A stretch of 64,000 bases of DNA from Patiriisocius marinus (GCF_008974325.1 NZ_BKCG01000001.1:992001-1056000); one strand, 5' to 3'. Shown: positions 1 to 8,649, counted from the stretch's first letter. Numbers and translations: made by a program. Notes: generated by a model not told the origin, from the letters alone.

Positions 1-1
1 A

Positions 2-373
2 GCATTAGAAAAAGTAGGAATGTTGGCATTTAAAAACAGACAAATTAGTCAGTTAAGTGGTGGGCAACAACAACGTGTTTTCTTAGCAAGAGCATTAGTC
101 CAAAATGCATCTATCTATTTTATGGATGAACCATTTCAAGGAGTAGATGCAACCACCGAAATAGCCATCATCAATATTTTAAAGGAATTAAGAAAAGCAG
201 GTAAGACCGTAGTTGTAGTGCATCACGATTTACAGACGGTACCAGAATATTTTGATTGGGTTACTTTTTTAAATGTCAAAAAAATAGCAACAGGTCCTGT
301 GAAGGATATATTTAATGATGATAACTTAACTAAAACATACGGTATCAATTATAAAGTAGCGGTAAGTAAATAA
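2..373 (+). CDS. Metal ABC transporter ATP-binding protein, C-terminal part (5' truncated by window edge)
   Basis: This is the C-terminal half of an ABC ATPase; the reading frame is open from base 2, so the gene begins outside the window. The ABC signature (LSGGQQQRV), Walker B (IYFMDEP) and switch histidine (VVHHDL) are visible in order. Directly downstream are two permeases of the Mn/Zn/Fe (ABC-3) family, so it very probably energises divalent-metal import, like TroB, MntB or ZnuC. A solute-binding lipoprotein would be expected upstream, outside the window. The family is clear from motifs; the metal is not. Confidence 0.93.
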   Translation, partial: ALEKVGMLAFKNRQISQLSGGQQQRVFLARALVQNASIYFMDEPFQGVDATTEIAIINILKELRKAGKTVVVVHHDLQTVPEYFDWVTFLNVKKIATGPVKDIFNDDNLTKTYGINYKVAVSK

Positions 374-413
374 TCGAAATATGATACCTTTTAAAATATG
401 ATTAGCTGAACAA

Positions 414-1538
414 ATGACAATTACTGAATACTTTCAACTTCTTTTTACAGACTATACCTTACGTACAATTACGTTAGGCACTGCGGTATTGGGAGCTATT
501 TGTGGTATGCTTGGAAGTTTTGCGGTGTTGAGAAAACAAAGCCTACTTGGAGATGCAATATCGCACGCAGCTTTGCCTGGAATTGCTATTGCATTTCTAA
601 TTACCGGAGCAAAAGACACAAATGTATTATTACTTGGTGCACTAATAAGTGGACTAATTGGTACTTTTTGGATTAAAGGAATGACTACTAAAACGCACTT
701 AAAAAGTGATACGGCATTAGGTCTTGTACTGTCTTTGTTTTTCGGTTTTGGGATGTTATTATTAACCTATATTCAGAAACAACCAAATGCAAATCAAGCA
801 GGACTTGACAAGTATTTATTTGGTCAAGCAGCAACACTAGTGGTAAGTGACGTTTGGTTAATGACCTTTGTAACAGGATTAGCATTAATTATTCTATTAC
901 TTTTTTGGAAGGAGTTTAAACTGATGCTCTTTGATGCGGATTACACTAAAACTTTAGGATTCAACACACGATTTATTGACATTACAATCACCTTTTTTAT
1001 AGTTTTAGCAATTGTGCTTGGATTACAAACAGTGGGAGTTGTATTAATGAGTGCAATGCTTCTAGCGCCAGCAGCAGCAGCGCGTCAATGGACAAATAAA
1101 TTAAGTGTCATGGTGTTTCTCGCGGCTGTGTTTGGTGCATTTTCTGGAGTTTTCGGAACAGCTATTAGTGCAACACAGAATAACCTGTCTACAGGACCGG
1201 TTATAGTTTTAGTAGCGAGTGTTTTTGTAGCGTTCTCGTTTATATTTTCTCCAGGTAGAGGGATTTTATTTCGTCAATTGCGTTTCAGAAAAAATAGAAG
1301 AGAGTTGGAACTTAAAAAAACATTGCAAATGATGTTTGGTATAGCTAAAACTCACGAGAATGTTTCTCACCCTCACTCAATTAAAATATTAAATAATTTT
1401 CAAGGATTCACAAAAAAGACAATTCGTGAAATTGAAGAAAAAAAGTGGATAACAATAACTGGACAAGAATGGGCCTTAACGCAAAAAGGCTTTGACGAAG
1501 CAGAAAATATGTTCAATAAAAGTAGTGATGATGAGTAG
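414..1538 (+). CDS. Metal ABC transporter permease (ABC-3 family) with C-terminal winged-helix-like extension
   Basis: This is a polytopic inner-membrane protein of 374 residues with about eight or nine hydrophobic segments. It has the ABC-3 family signature LGDAISHAALPGIAIAF near residues 43-59 and LMSAMLLAPAAAARQW in the middle. The membrane part ends near residue 280. The remaining 90 residues or so are charged and soluble, ending in an ITGQEWALTQKGFDEAE stretch that resembles the winged helix of DtxR-type repressors. TroC-like permeases with such tails are known. The gene follows the ATPase by 40 bases and overlaps the next permease by 11 bases, so the three form one operon. It probably imports Mn, Zn or Fe. 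Confidence 0.9.
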   Translation: MTITEYFQLLFTDYTLRTITLGTAVLGAICGMLGSFAVLRKQSLLGDAISHAALPGIAIAFLITGAKDTNVLLLGALISGLIGTFWIKGMTTKTHLKSDTALGLVLSLFFGFGMLLLTYIQKQPNANQAGLDKYLFGQAATLVVSDVWLMTFVTGLALIILLLFWKEFKLMLFDADYTKTLGFNTRFIDITITFFIVLAIVLGLQTVGVVLMSAMLLAPAAAARQWTNKLSVMVFLAAVFGAFSGVFGTAISATQNNLSTGPVIVLVASVFVAFSFIFSPGRGILFRQLRFRKNRRELELKKTLQMMFGIAKTHENVSHPHSIKILNNFQGFTKKTIREIEEKKWITITGQEWALTQKGFDEAENMFNKSSDDE

Positions 1539-2691
1539 TCCACAAATAGAAATCCAAATTATTGCAGCTGTTGTAGCAGTGGCTTGTGCAATTCCAGGGG
1601 TATTCTTGGTATTGCGTAAAATGGCACTAATTAGTGATGCAATTAGCCATTCTATTTTACCAGGTATTGTATTGGGTTTTTTCATAACACAAGATTTAAA
1701 TTCGCCATTATTAATTATCCTTGCGGCTCTTTCAGGAGTTATTACTGTAGTGTTGGTAGAACGAATTCAAAAAACTGGACTAGTTAAAGAAGATACTGCA
1801 ATTGGGTTAGTATTCCCTGCATTGTTTAGTATTGGAGTTATATTAATTGCCAAAAACGCAAACGATGTACATCTCGATGTCGATGCTGTTTTGCTTGGAG
1901 AATTAGCATTTGCTCCTTTTGATAGATTGATAATGAGTGGTGTAGACATGGGACCCAAATCGCTATGGATTATGGGTGTAATATTGTTAATTACAATTAC
2001 ATTATTATTGTTGTTTTTTAAGGAATTGAAAGTAAGTACGTTTGATATAGGGCTATCTTCAGCATTAGGTTTTTCGCCTGTAGTTTTACATTATGGGCTA
2101 ATGACTATATCATCTATTACAGTGGTTGGAGCTTTTGAAGCAGTAGGTGCAATATTAGTAGTAGCTTTAATGATAGCGCCAGCTGCGACAGCTTATTTAT
2201 TAACATCAGAGCTTAAGAGGATGCTGTTTCTGTCAATTTTCTTCGGAATCTTTTCAGCGATTTCTGGGTATTGGTTAGCGCACTGGCTTGATGCATCTAT
2301 TGCGGGTTCAATATCAACTATGTTAGGTTTTGTTTTTTTATTAGTGTACTTATTTGCACCAAGTAAAGGGCTTATATCCGTAATGTATCGACAAAAACAA
2401 CAACGCACAGAAGTTTCATTATTAACTTTTCTGTTGCATTTAAATAATCATACGGAAGAGGAAGAACGCCACATTAACCACTTAAGAGAGCATATTAATT
2501 GGCAAAAAATAAGAGCGAATACTGTAGTCGATCTTGCTTTAAAAAACAATATGATTTCGGTTGAAAAAGAGCTAGTGAGTTTAACTGAAAAAGGAAAAAA
2601 TTTCACAGAAACAGCCCTTGACTATATCATTACCAATAAGGATGAAAAAATAGAACACCTTAAGGAAGACTTCTTCTTATTTAGAGGTTAA
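1528..2691 (+). CDS. Second metal ABC transporter permease (ABC-3 family) with C-terminal winged-helix-like extension
   Basis: This is a second integral-membrane permease of about 387 residues, paralogous to the one before it (ALISDAISHSILPGIVLGF near the N-terminus; LVVALMIAPAATAYLL later). An open frame extends upstream to 1492, but the start is placed at 1528 (tandem ATGs at 1528 and 1531). That gives the usual short overlap with the upstream stop and removes a non-membrane N-terminus. After the membrane part (about residue 285) it also carries a soluble tail ending VSLTEKGKNFTETALDYI, again winged-helix-like. Two non-identical permeases match the TroCD arrangement. Substrate metal not determined. 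Confidence 0.9.
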   Translation: MMSSPQIEIQIIAAVVAVACAIPGVFLVLRKMALISDAISHSILPGIVLGFFITQDLNSPLLIILAALSGVITVVLVERIQKTGLVKEDTAIGLVFPALFSIGVILIAKNANDVHLDVDAVLLGELAFAPFDRLIMSGVDMGPKSLWIMGVILLITITLLLLFFKELKVSTFDIGLSSALGFSPVVLHYGLMTISSITVVGAFEAVGAILVVALMIAPAATAYLLTSELKRMLFLSIFFGIFSAISGYWLAHWLDASIAGSISTMLGFVFLLVYLFAPSKGLISVMYRQKQQRTEVSLLTFLLHLNNHTEEEERHINHLREHINWQKIRANTVVDLALKNNMISVEKELVSLTEKGKNFTETALDYIITNKDEKIEHLKEDFFLFRG

Positions 2692-2735
2692 TGAAACTCG
2701 GCATAGTTTTTACAGTCATTATAGAAACATCAATT

Positions 2736-3140
2736 ATGAAATACATTTTTACACTAGCGTTTATTTTTCTTTCAAGTTTCGGCTTTGCCCAAAAATCTGT
2801 TGAGGTACCTACTATTGCTTTTAAAGTTCCTTTAGGCGAAACAGTGCAATTAGATAATGTTGCTTTTTCTTTAACCGAAATTTTAGAAGATTCAAGATGT
2901 CCAAGTGATGTTACTTGTGTGTGGGCAGGAAGAGCGAAAGTTTCAGTAGATATTGAAATAAATGGAGAAGCAATTAGTTCAAAGGTTATAACATTTCAGA
3001 ATAGTAAACAGCATGTTTTATTAGAGACAGATACTCATCTTTATCGTGCCGTAAAATTATCGCCGTATCCTACATCTGCTACTAAAAACACAATGGTTTA
3101 TGAGTTGCTTATTTCAGCAAGTCCAAAAGAGATTGAGTAG
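2736..3140 (+). CDS. Small exported protein of unknown function with paired cysteines
   Basis: This encodes about 134 residues with a clear signal peptide (MKYIFTLAFIFLSSFGFAQ). The frame is open from 2691, but starting at 2736 gives a clean signal peptide, so that start is preferred. The mature part has two cysteines in the motif RCPSDVTCVWAGRA, which recurs in small secreted Bacteroidota proteins of unknown function and could form a disulfide. It lies 44 bases after the permease stop and may be the last gene of that operon, but nothing in it suggests metal binding. I do not recognise a function. Confidence 0.75.
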   Translation: MKYIFTLAFIFLSSFGFAQKSVEVPTIAFKVPLGETVQLDNVAFSLTEILEDSRCPSDVTCVWAGRAKVSVDIEINGEAISSKVITFQNSKQHVLLETDTHLYRAVKLSPYPTSATKNTMVYELLISASPKEIE

Positions 3141-3141
3141 T

Positions 3142-3303
3142 TTAGTGACAGCCACAATTAGAGCTACCACATTTTGTTTTACCACCATCTAAGGTGTTTG
3201 GAAGCACCTTTTTCTTTTCGATAATAGGTGCGATTATAAATTTGTTAAGGACATATCCTACAGCAATAATAAATGTGATAAAAACTAAAATTCCTTGTAT
3301 CAT
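3142..3303 (-). CDS. FeoB-associated Cys-rich membrane protein (53 aa)
   Basis: This small gene starts at the ATG at 3303. The 53-residue product has one N-terminal membrane helix (ILVFITFIIAVGYVLNKFII), a short basic linker and a cysteine cluster at the end (CGSSNCGCH). This is the layout of the FeoB-associated Cys-rich membrane protein family (the FeoB_associated domain). Members sit next to feoB and are thought to help ferrous-iron import, perhaps as a FeoC-like or iron-binding accessory. It begins one base after the stop of the lipoprotein gene at 3305-3763, so it should be the fourth gene of the feoA-feoB operon. The 2736-3140 gene converges on it end to end. Confidence 0.88.
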   Translation of the reverse strand: MIQGILVFITFIIAVGYVLNKFIIAPIIEKKKVLPNTLDGGKTKCGSSNCGCH

Positions 3304-3304
3304 A

Positions 3305-3763
3305 TTAATTGATTATTATTTCCACAGTTGTTCCTTGTGGGTTAATTAATTTTGGCACTAAAACGTGATACGTCACATTTGGCGCCTCGGCTGTTGCGTT
3401 AAGTGTAAAGGTTACTGTTAGTGACACCGAATTTGTATTACAATCCTCCACAGCTTGATATACAATTGAGTCGAAACCATTTGATAATCCTTGCTTACCA
3501 ATAATTAAATCGTAAGTTTCAAAATCTATTAATGGATTACATTCACTTTCTGTTAATGCTTCAAAAGCATCTTGAGAACTCAGTATTGTAAAATCGTCTT
3601 GTAGATTTACATCGAGCTGATATGGTGTGTTCGTGCAGCCGTATTCAGTTTCTATACTTGTCAAATTCACGATGGTATCTTCACAATTAGTATCGTCATC
3701 ATTTCCACAAGAAATAACAAGCATTAGTAATAGCAAAGCCGAAATTTTAAAAACATTTTTCAT
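3305..3763 (-). CDS. Putative lipoprotein within the feo operon
   Basis: The product is 152 residues with a lipoprotein signal (lipobox VISC, Cys19) followed by an acidic GNDDD stretch, a typical Bacteroidota surface-lipoprotein export signal. The mature part holds several cysteines and a C-terminal beta-rich section (from about DFETYDLIIGKQG) that loosely resembles PrcB-type C-terminal domains; I hold that likeness with low confidence. It is 7 bases downstream of feoB and 1 base upstream of the Cys-rich membrane protein, so it is co-transcribed with iron uptake genes. Its role is unknown. Confidence 0.75.
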   Translation of the reverse strand: MKNVFKISALLLLMLVISCGNDDDTNCEDTIVNLTSIETEYGCTNTPYQLDVNLQDDFTILSSQDAFEALTESECNPLIDFETYDLIIGKQGLSNGFDSIVYQAVEDCNTNSVSLTVTFTLNATAEAPNVTYHVLVPKLINPQGTTVEIIIN

Positions 3764-3770
3764 AGTCCTA

Positions 3771-5870
3771 TTATTTTAAAAATTGGTAAGCTCCAAGGGC
3801 TACAACATATGCAATAGCACTCATTACAAATAATTGCCACATAGGCCATTTCCAACTATTTGTTTCACGTTTTACAATAGCAAGTGTACTCATACATTGC
3901 ATTGCAAAGGCATAGAATAATAATAATGAAACTCCACTGGCAAAATTAAATAGTGGTTTTCCATTTGCTGGGTTGATCTCTGCTGCCATTCTGTTTTTAA
4001 TTGTTTCTTCTTCGTCGCTTCCTACACTGTAAATTGTGGCAAGAGTTCCAACAAAAACTTCACGAGCTGCAAATGAACTTACAAGTGCAATTCCTATTTT
4101 CCAGTCATATCCTAAAGGTCTAACTGCAGGTTCAATTGCTTTACCAATATGACCTATGTAACTATTTTCTAATTTGAAAGAAGCTATTTTTTGATCAAGT
4201 TCAACTTGGGTAAGGTTATTCGCAATTTCTTGTTTCTGGACAATTTCCGAAGCCTTATTAAAGTTTCCAGGTCCGTATGATGCAAGTACCCATAGAATAA
4301 TTGAAATTGCAAGGATAATTTTACCTGCACCTACAACAAATGATTTTGTTTTTTCAATAACTGTTATTGCAACATTTTTAAATAAGGGTAATTTGTAGTT
4401 GGGCATTTCAACAACAAAAAACGTTTTGCTTTTTATTTTTAGCACTTTATCTAATAAATATGCAGAGAATATAGCTGCTCCAAAACCTAATAAATACAAA
4501 AACATTAGCGTTAAAGCCTGTAAGCTAAATATTCCTAATACGCGTTGGTCAGGAATTACTAATGCTATTATTATTAAGTAAACGGGAAGTCTTGCAGAGC
4601 AAGTTGTAAATGGCGTTACTAAAATTGTAATTAATCGTTCTTTCCAGTTTTCAATATTACGAGTAGCCATAATTGCTGGAATTGCACAGGCAGTACCTGC
4701 AATAAGTGGAACAACCGATTTTCCTGAAAGTCCAAAACGGCGCATCACTCTGTCCATTAAAAATACCACTCTACTCATATATCCACTTTCTTCTAAAATG
4801 GAAATAAACAGAAATAGAAAAGCAATTTGCGGAATGAAAATAACAATTCCACCCAATCCTGGAATAATACCTTCAGCAATTAAGTTTGTGAAATCACCTG
4901 CAGGCATATTGTTTTTTGTCCATTCCCCAAAAGAAGCAAATGTGCTATCAATTAAATCCATTGGGTAACTACTCCAGTCGAAAATAGCCTGGAATATTAG
5001 CATAAGTATTGCAATAAAAATTACATAACCCCATACTTTATGCATTAACACTCTATCTAATCTGCTTCTTAAATCTTTAGCATTTGCAGTGTCTATAGTG
5101 AGTGTTTCTTTTAATACACCATTTATAAATTGATACCTTGCAATGGTTTCTTTTTGCTGAAGACGTTTAAGGTTAGAGATGCTTTCGGTTTTAAATGAAG
5201 CAACGCTACTCATTTCTTGGCGGTCAAGTTTACCAAAGTTAACATCTTGCGTAATTACTAACCACAGTTTGTATAAATCCTGATTAGGGAATGCTTTTCG
5301 AAGTCTGTCAAAATATTCTGGAGCAATTACCGATGCATTTAAACAAGGCTTTACAGATAATGTTTTGTAGTTAGTAATAAGTTCTTTTAAGTAGTCAAAA
5401 CCTTCGTTTTTACGTGAACTGATAAGAGCTATTTTAGTTTCTAGTCGCTCTTCTAAAAGTTCAATATCTAGCGAAATAGCTTTACGTTTCATCCTATCTG
5501 CCATATTAACGGCTAGGATTGTAGGAATACCAAGATCTTTAATTTGGGTAAATAGAAGTAAGTTTCTTTTAAGGTTTTCAACATCGGTAATAACTACGGC
5601 AACTTCTGGAAAATCTTTGTCGTTTTTATTAAGCAAAAGCTCAATTACCACATTTTCATCTAAGGATGATGCATTAAGACTGTAGGTTCCTGGGAGATCT
5701 AAAATGTGTGCTTTTACACCACGAGCTAATTTACAAACTCCTTGTTTTTTTTCAACCGTGATACCGGGATAATTACCCACTTGCTGGTTTAGTCCAGTCA
5801 ATTGATTGAAGACAGAGGTCTTTCCTGTGTTTGGATTTCCTATTAATGCAACGTTGAATTGTTTAGCCAT
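3771..5870 (-). CDS. feoB: Ferrous iron transporter B
   Basis: FeoB is a GTP-gated inner-membrane Fe(II) importer. The 699-residue product has an N-terminal G domain with G1 GNPNTGKT (11-18), G3 DLPG (58-61) and G4 NMAD (122-125). A helical regulatory region follows, then a membrane region of two Gate-like halves, including the motif SFAAREVFVG. Length and order are typical. It follows feoA, with a 111-base gap, and is followed by a lipoprotein gene and a Cys-rich accessory gene. Expression is expected to be iron-repressed, but I see no unambiguous Fur box. Confidence 0.97.
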   Translation of the reverse strand: MAKQFNVALIGNPNTGKTSVFNQLTGLNQQVGNYPGITVEKKQGVCKLARGVKAHILDLPGTYSLNASSLDENVVIELLLNKNDKDFPEVAVVITDVENLKRNLLLFTQIKDLGIPTILAVNMADRMKRKAISLDIELLEERLETKIALISSRKNEGFDYLKELITNYKTLSVKPCLNASVIAPEYFDRLRKAFPNQDLYKLWLVITQDVNFGKLDRQEMSSVASFKTESISNLKRLQQKETIARYQFINGVLKETLTIDTANAKDLRSRLDRVLMHKVWGYVIFIAILMLIFQAIFDWSSYPMDLIDSTFASFGEWTKNNMPAGDFTNLIAEGIIPGLGGIVIFIPQIAFLFLFISILEESGYMSRVVFLMDRVMRRFGLSGKSVVPLIAGTACAIPAIMATRNIENWKERLITILVTPFTTCSARLPVYLIIIALVIPDQRVLGIFSLQALTLMFLYLLGFGAAIFSAYLLDKVLKIKSKTFFVVEMPNYKLPLFKNVAITVIEKTKSFVVGAGKIILAISIILWVLASYGPGNFNKASEIVQKQEIANNLTQVELDQKIASFKLENSYIGHIGKAIEPAVRPLGYDWKIGIALVSSFAAREVFVGTLATIYSVGSDEEETIKNRMAAEINPANGKPLFNFASGVSLLLFYAFAMQCMSTLAIVKRETNSWKWPMWQLFVMSAIAYVVALGAYQFLK

Positions 5871-5981
5871 ACTTTGGCTTTGCTCAATTAACTGGCAAAG
5901 CTATTTTTATCTGCTAAAAGCAGTGATGTATTGTGTCTTGCTCTATTACTTATATAGTTCAGATTTAAAAATCTTTGCTAA

Positions 5982-6215
5982 TTACTCATTTTCAATAATT
6001 TCAATCCTTATTTGTGCTGCAGTTTCTTTTCGAATTGCAAGATGACTACCATTTATGTTAAGATATAATGGATCTTGAAATGGTGCTGTCTGTACAAGTG
6101 CTACTTCATTGCCAGGAAGGCATCCCATCTCAAGTAATTTCAAAGGCACAACGTCCACTGAAAATTCCTTGATTATGCCACGTTGTCCTTTTTTCAAAGA
6201 TGCAATTGTAATCAT
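5982..6215 (-). CDS. feoA: Ferrous iron transport protein A
   Basis: This is a 77-residue cytoplasmic SH3-like protein. It has typical FeoA features: an N-terminal ASLKKGQRGII, the central LLEMGCLPGNEV and a C-terminal HLAIRKETAAQIRIE. FeoA binds or regulates FeoB. It is first in the minus-strand feo operon. A TAnnTTTG-type -7 element (reverse complement of CAAAAGTA) lies at 6243-6250, giving a leader of roughly 20 bases. Confidence 0.95.
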   Translation of the reverse strand: MITIASLKKGQRGIIKEFSVDVVPLKLLEMGCLPGNEVALVQTAPFQDPLYLNINGSHLAIRKETAAQIRIEIIENE

Positions 6216-6242
6216 TTGTTATTTAGATTGATTTTAAACAAG

Positions 6243-6276
6243 CAAAAGTAAGTGATTTAATTCAGAATTTTGAATT
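6243..6276 (-). promoter_or_regulatory. Probable feoA promoter: -7 element plus an upstream inverted repeat
   Basis: On the minus strand TACTTTTG (6250-6243) matches the Bacteroidota -7 consensus TAnnTTTG, 28 bases before the feoA ATG. No good -33 TTTG is visible. Just upstream is the interrupted palindrome AATTCAGAATTTTGAATT (6259-6276), placed where a repressor could block the -33 region. It could be an iron-regulator operator, but it does not match the classical Fur box. Confidence 0.5.
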
Positions 6277-6330
6277 TTCAAGTAGTAAGAATGAATGTAG
6301 TGAAGTACTTGTATGTTAAATTTTTGCAAA

Positions 6331-7029
6331 TTAATACTTGACAAGTCCGAAGAAGGCTGTTTTTTTACCTTCATTTTGCAAAACATCAATATCATGTAAT
6401 AGTCTATCGATTTCTTCTTCGAGTGTTCCATCGTAAAAACCTCGAATACGTTTTTGTTTGTCTACAAGAACAAAATTTTCAGTGTGAACTAATCCTAGTG
6501 GATCTTCAGGGTTTTCTTTTGCAGCGAGATATTGTTTTCTTGCAAGGTTGTAGATGGTAAGTTTATCGCCTGTAACTAAATTCCATTTTGAGTCGTCCAC
6601 ACCTTTTTCTATTGCATATTTTTTAAGTTGTGCAACGGTATCAATTTCTGGAGTTACCGTGTGCGACAAAAGCTTTACTTCTGGATTATTTACAATTTTA
6701 GATTGAATTGTCACCATATTATCTGTCATTATAGGACAGATGGTTTGGCAAGTAGTAAAGAAAAAATCTGCTACATATATCTTATCCTTATAATCCTCTT
6801 GTGTGATTGTTTGTCCGTTTTGGTTCGTCAAACTAAAATCTGCTACTGTGTGGTATTTCTTTTTATGCTGAATGGAAGGATCTACCATTTCGGCATTTAC
6901 TTTAGAAGGAGCGTAAACAGGTAACGTTTCTGCTGGGTTTAAAACAGAGTATATAGCCGAAATAATTATAACTGAAAGCACTCCTAGAACAATTGCAAGA
7001 AATTTATATTTAGAAAAAAACTGTACCAT
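6331..7029 (-). CDS. SCO1/SenC family copper chaperone (thioredoxin-like)
   Basis: The product is 232 residues: one N-terminal membrane anchor (about residues 8-29), then a thioredoxin-fold domain facing the periplasm. The copper ligands are present: CxxxC at Cys94 and Cys98 (CQTIC) and a histidine at His182 in VHTENFVLV. SCO proteins deliver copper to the CuA site of cytochrome c oxidase or act as thiol reductants for it. No oxidase genes are in the window. It is upstream of, and divergent from, rseP, and separated from feoA by about 115 bases. Confidence 0.93.
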   Translation of the reverse strand: MVQFFSKYKFLAIVLGVLSVIIISAIYSVLNPAETLPVYAPSKVNAEMVDPSIQHKKKYHTVADFSLTNQNGQTITQEDYKDKIYVADFFFTTCQTICPIMTDNMVTIQSKIVNNPEVKLLSHTVTPEIDTVAQLKKYAIEKGVDDSKWNLVTGDKLTIYNLARKQYLAAKENPEDPLGLVHTENFVLVDKQKRIRGFYDGTLEEEIDRLLHDIDVLQNEGKKTAFFGLVKY

Positions 7030-7122
7030 TTTTATGTAGAATTAGTGAACGATTAATGGTTATAAATAGGATTACAAAATTACTATCTAAATGATTATTA
7101 ACGTGGTTGAATGCTGTTAATA

Positions 7123-7135
7123 TTTCGGCTTTGCC
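7123..7135 (+). repeat. Copy of a short dispersed repeat (TTTCGGCTTTGCC)
   Basis: The 13-mer TTTCGGCTTTGCC recurs at 2777-2789 (+) and 57695-57707 (-), and a 12-base version is at 3733-3744 (-). The copy here extends to 21 bases (7117-7137) that match 57693-57713 on the opposite strand with one mismatch. It lies between the divergent SCO and rseP genes. Two other copies fall inside signal-peptide coding sequence. Confidence 0.6.
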
Positions 7136-7174
7136 ATAGCTGAAATCATATTTTTTTACCCTAATCAAATAGAT

Positions 7175-7182
7175 TACTTTTG
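7175..7182 (+). promoter_or_regulatory. Probable -7 element of the rseP promoter
   Basis: TACTTTTG matches the Bacteroidota -7 consensus TAnnTTTG exactly. The expected -33 TTTG is represented only by a T-rich run near 7151-7157. Transcription would start near 7188 and give a leader of roughly 95 bases before rseP. That leader contains a 6-bp stem (GGCAGC 7213-7218 with GCTGCC 7244-7249) and a 17-codon open frame starting at 7211. Confidence 0.55.
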
Positions 7183-7285
7183 TCCGTTAAATTTAAACTG
7201 TTGCGTTATTATGGCAGCATCTTGTTTTAGGTACTGTTTTTGCGCTGCCTTACTAAAAAATTGATATTAATTTATTTTATTATAT

Positions 7286-8605
7286 ATGACTCCATTTGCA
7301 ATTAAAGCAATACAATTATTATTGAGTTTATCCTTTTTAATAGTACTTCACGAATTAGGACATTTTATTCCAGCTAAATTATTTAAAACCCGTGTAGAGA
7401 AGTTTTTCTTATTCTTTGATGTAAAGTATGCACTTTTTTCAAAGAAAATAGGAGAGACCGTTTACGGAATTGGGTGGTTGCCATTAGGTGGTTACGTGAA
7501 GATTAGCGGTATGATTGATGAAAGTATGGATAAGGAGCAAATGGCTTTACCGCCACAACCTTGGGAGTTTAGAAGTAAGCCAGCTTGGCAGCGTTTAATA
7601 ATTATGCTTGGTGGTGTTACGGTAAATATTATTGTAGGTTTTGTAATCTATATGGGAATTTTAGGATTCTACGGAAGAGATATTACTACAAACGAGCAAT
7701 TGCCTAACGGATTTGAAGTTGACACCTTTTTTGAAGGTTTTGGTTTTCAAGACGGTGATAAAGTATTAAAAGTAAATGGCGAAATGCTTGAAAATGTAAA
7801 GATGATTAATTCATACTTGTTTTTACGTGATGTAGAAACAGTAACAGTACAACACGCTAGTGGAGCAACTGAAACAATTTCATTGCCTGAAGATATAGGT
7901 CCAATGATGTTTGATAATGATGTGCTAAAACCTTTCACACCAAGAGAAACGCCAGTTATAGGAACTGTTGGTTCTGCAGACAAATACCCGGCTGAAGCTG
8001 CCGGACTTAAAGTAGGTGATCGCATTGTATCTGTAAATGGCGAGCCTGTTACATTCTTTAGTGATTACGAAAAGTTAGTGAGCGCTAATGGATTAAAAGA
8101 AAATACAATTCTAATTTCTAGAAATGGTGTTGAGCAGACTATTACTGTTACTCCTAATGAAAATGGTGTTGTAGGGATTACAACGCCTACAAATACTGTT
8201 AGAAAAACATACACTTTTGGTGAAAGTATTACTGGAGGTATTTCTTACGGAGTGGGAGTTTTGAAAAATTATGTATCGCAATTTAAATATGTATTTACTG
8301 CAAAAGGAGCAAAACAAGTAGGTGGTTTTGGAGCTATAGGAGGCTTGTTTCCTGATACGTGGGATTGGTTAGGTTTTTGGGAAACAACAGCCTTAATTTC
8401 AATTATACTTGCTTTTATGAATATCCTCCCTATTCCTGCACTTGATGGAGGTCACGTAATGTTTTTATTATATGAAATGGTAACTGGAAGAAAGCCAAAT
8501 GATAAATTTATGGAGTATGCTCAAATGGTAGGTTTCTTTTTATTAATTGGGTTAGTATTATTTGCAAACGGTAATGATATTTACCGCTGGCTGTTTAAAG
8601 GTTAG
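7286..8605 (+). CDS. rseP: RIP metalloprotease RseP (site-2 protease)
   Basis: This is a 439-residue intramembrane zinc protease. The catalytic HELGH is at 22-26 within the first membrane helix, and the second-domain motif LDGGH at 386-390 supplies the third metal ligand. Between them are two PDZ-like regions (around 140-180 and 205-260, e.g. AAGLKVGDRIVSVNG). RseP cleaves anti-sigma factors in the membrane during envelope stress and also clears signal-peptide remnants. It is monocistronic here: a divergent gene lies upstream and a tRNA gene downstream. Confidence 0.96.
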   Translation: MTPFAIKAIQLLLSLSFLIVLHELGHFIPAKLFKTRVEKFFLFFDVKYALFSKKIGETVYGIGWLPLGGYVKISGMIDESMDKEQMALPPQPWEFRSKPAWQRLIIMLGGVTVNIIVGFVIYMGILGFYGRDITTNEQLPNGFEVDTFFEGFGFQDGDKVLKVNGEMLENVKMINSYLFLRDVETVTVQHASGATETISLPEDIGPMMFDNDVLKPFTPRETPVIGTVGSADKYPAEAAGLKVGDRIVSVNGEPVTFFSDYEKLVSANGLKENTILISRNGVEQTITVTPNENGVVGITTPTNTVRKTYTFGESITGGISYGVGVLKNYVSQFKYVFTAKGAKQVGGFGAIGGLFPDTWDWLGFWETTALISIILAFMNILPIPALDGGHVMFLLYEMVTGRKPNDKFMEYAQMVGFFLLIGLVLFANGNDIYRWLFKG

Positions 8606-8619
8606 TAATGAGAAAGATA

Positions 8620-8649
8620 GTGTCTAAATGTTAATATGTTTAGATACAC
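8620..8649 (+). terminator. Weak hairpin after rseP
   Basis: An imperfect inverted repeat, GTGTCTAAA (8620-8628) with TTTAGATACAC (8639-8649), lies 14 bases after the rseP stop. There is no clear T-tract directly behind it, so it may mark the 3' end of the transcript rather than act as an intrinsic terminator. Confidence 0.35.
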
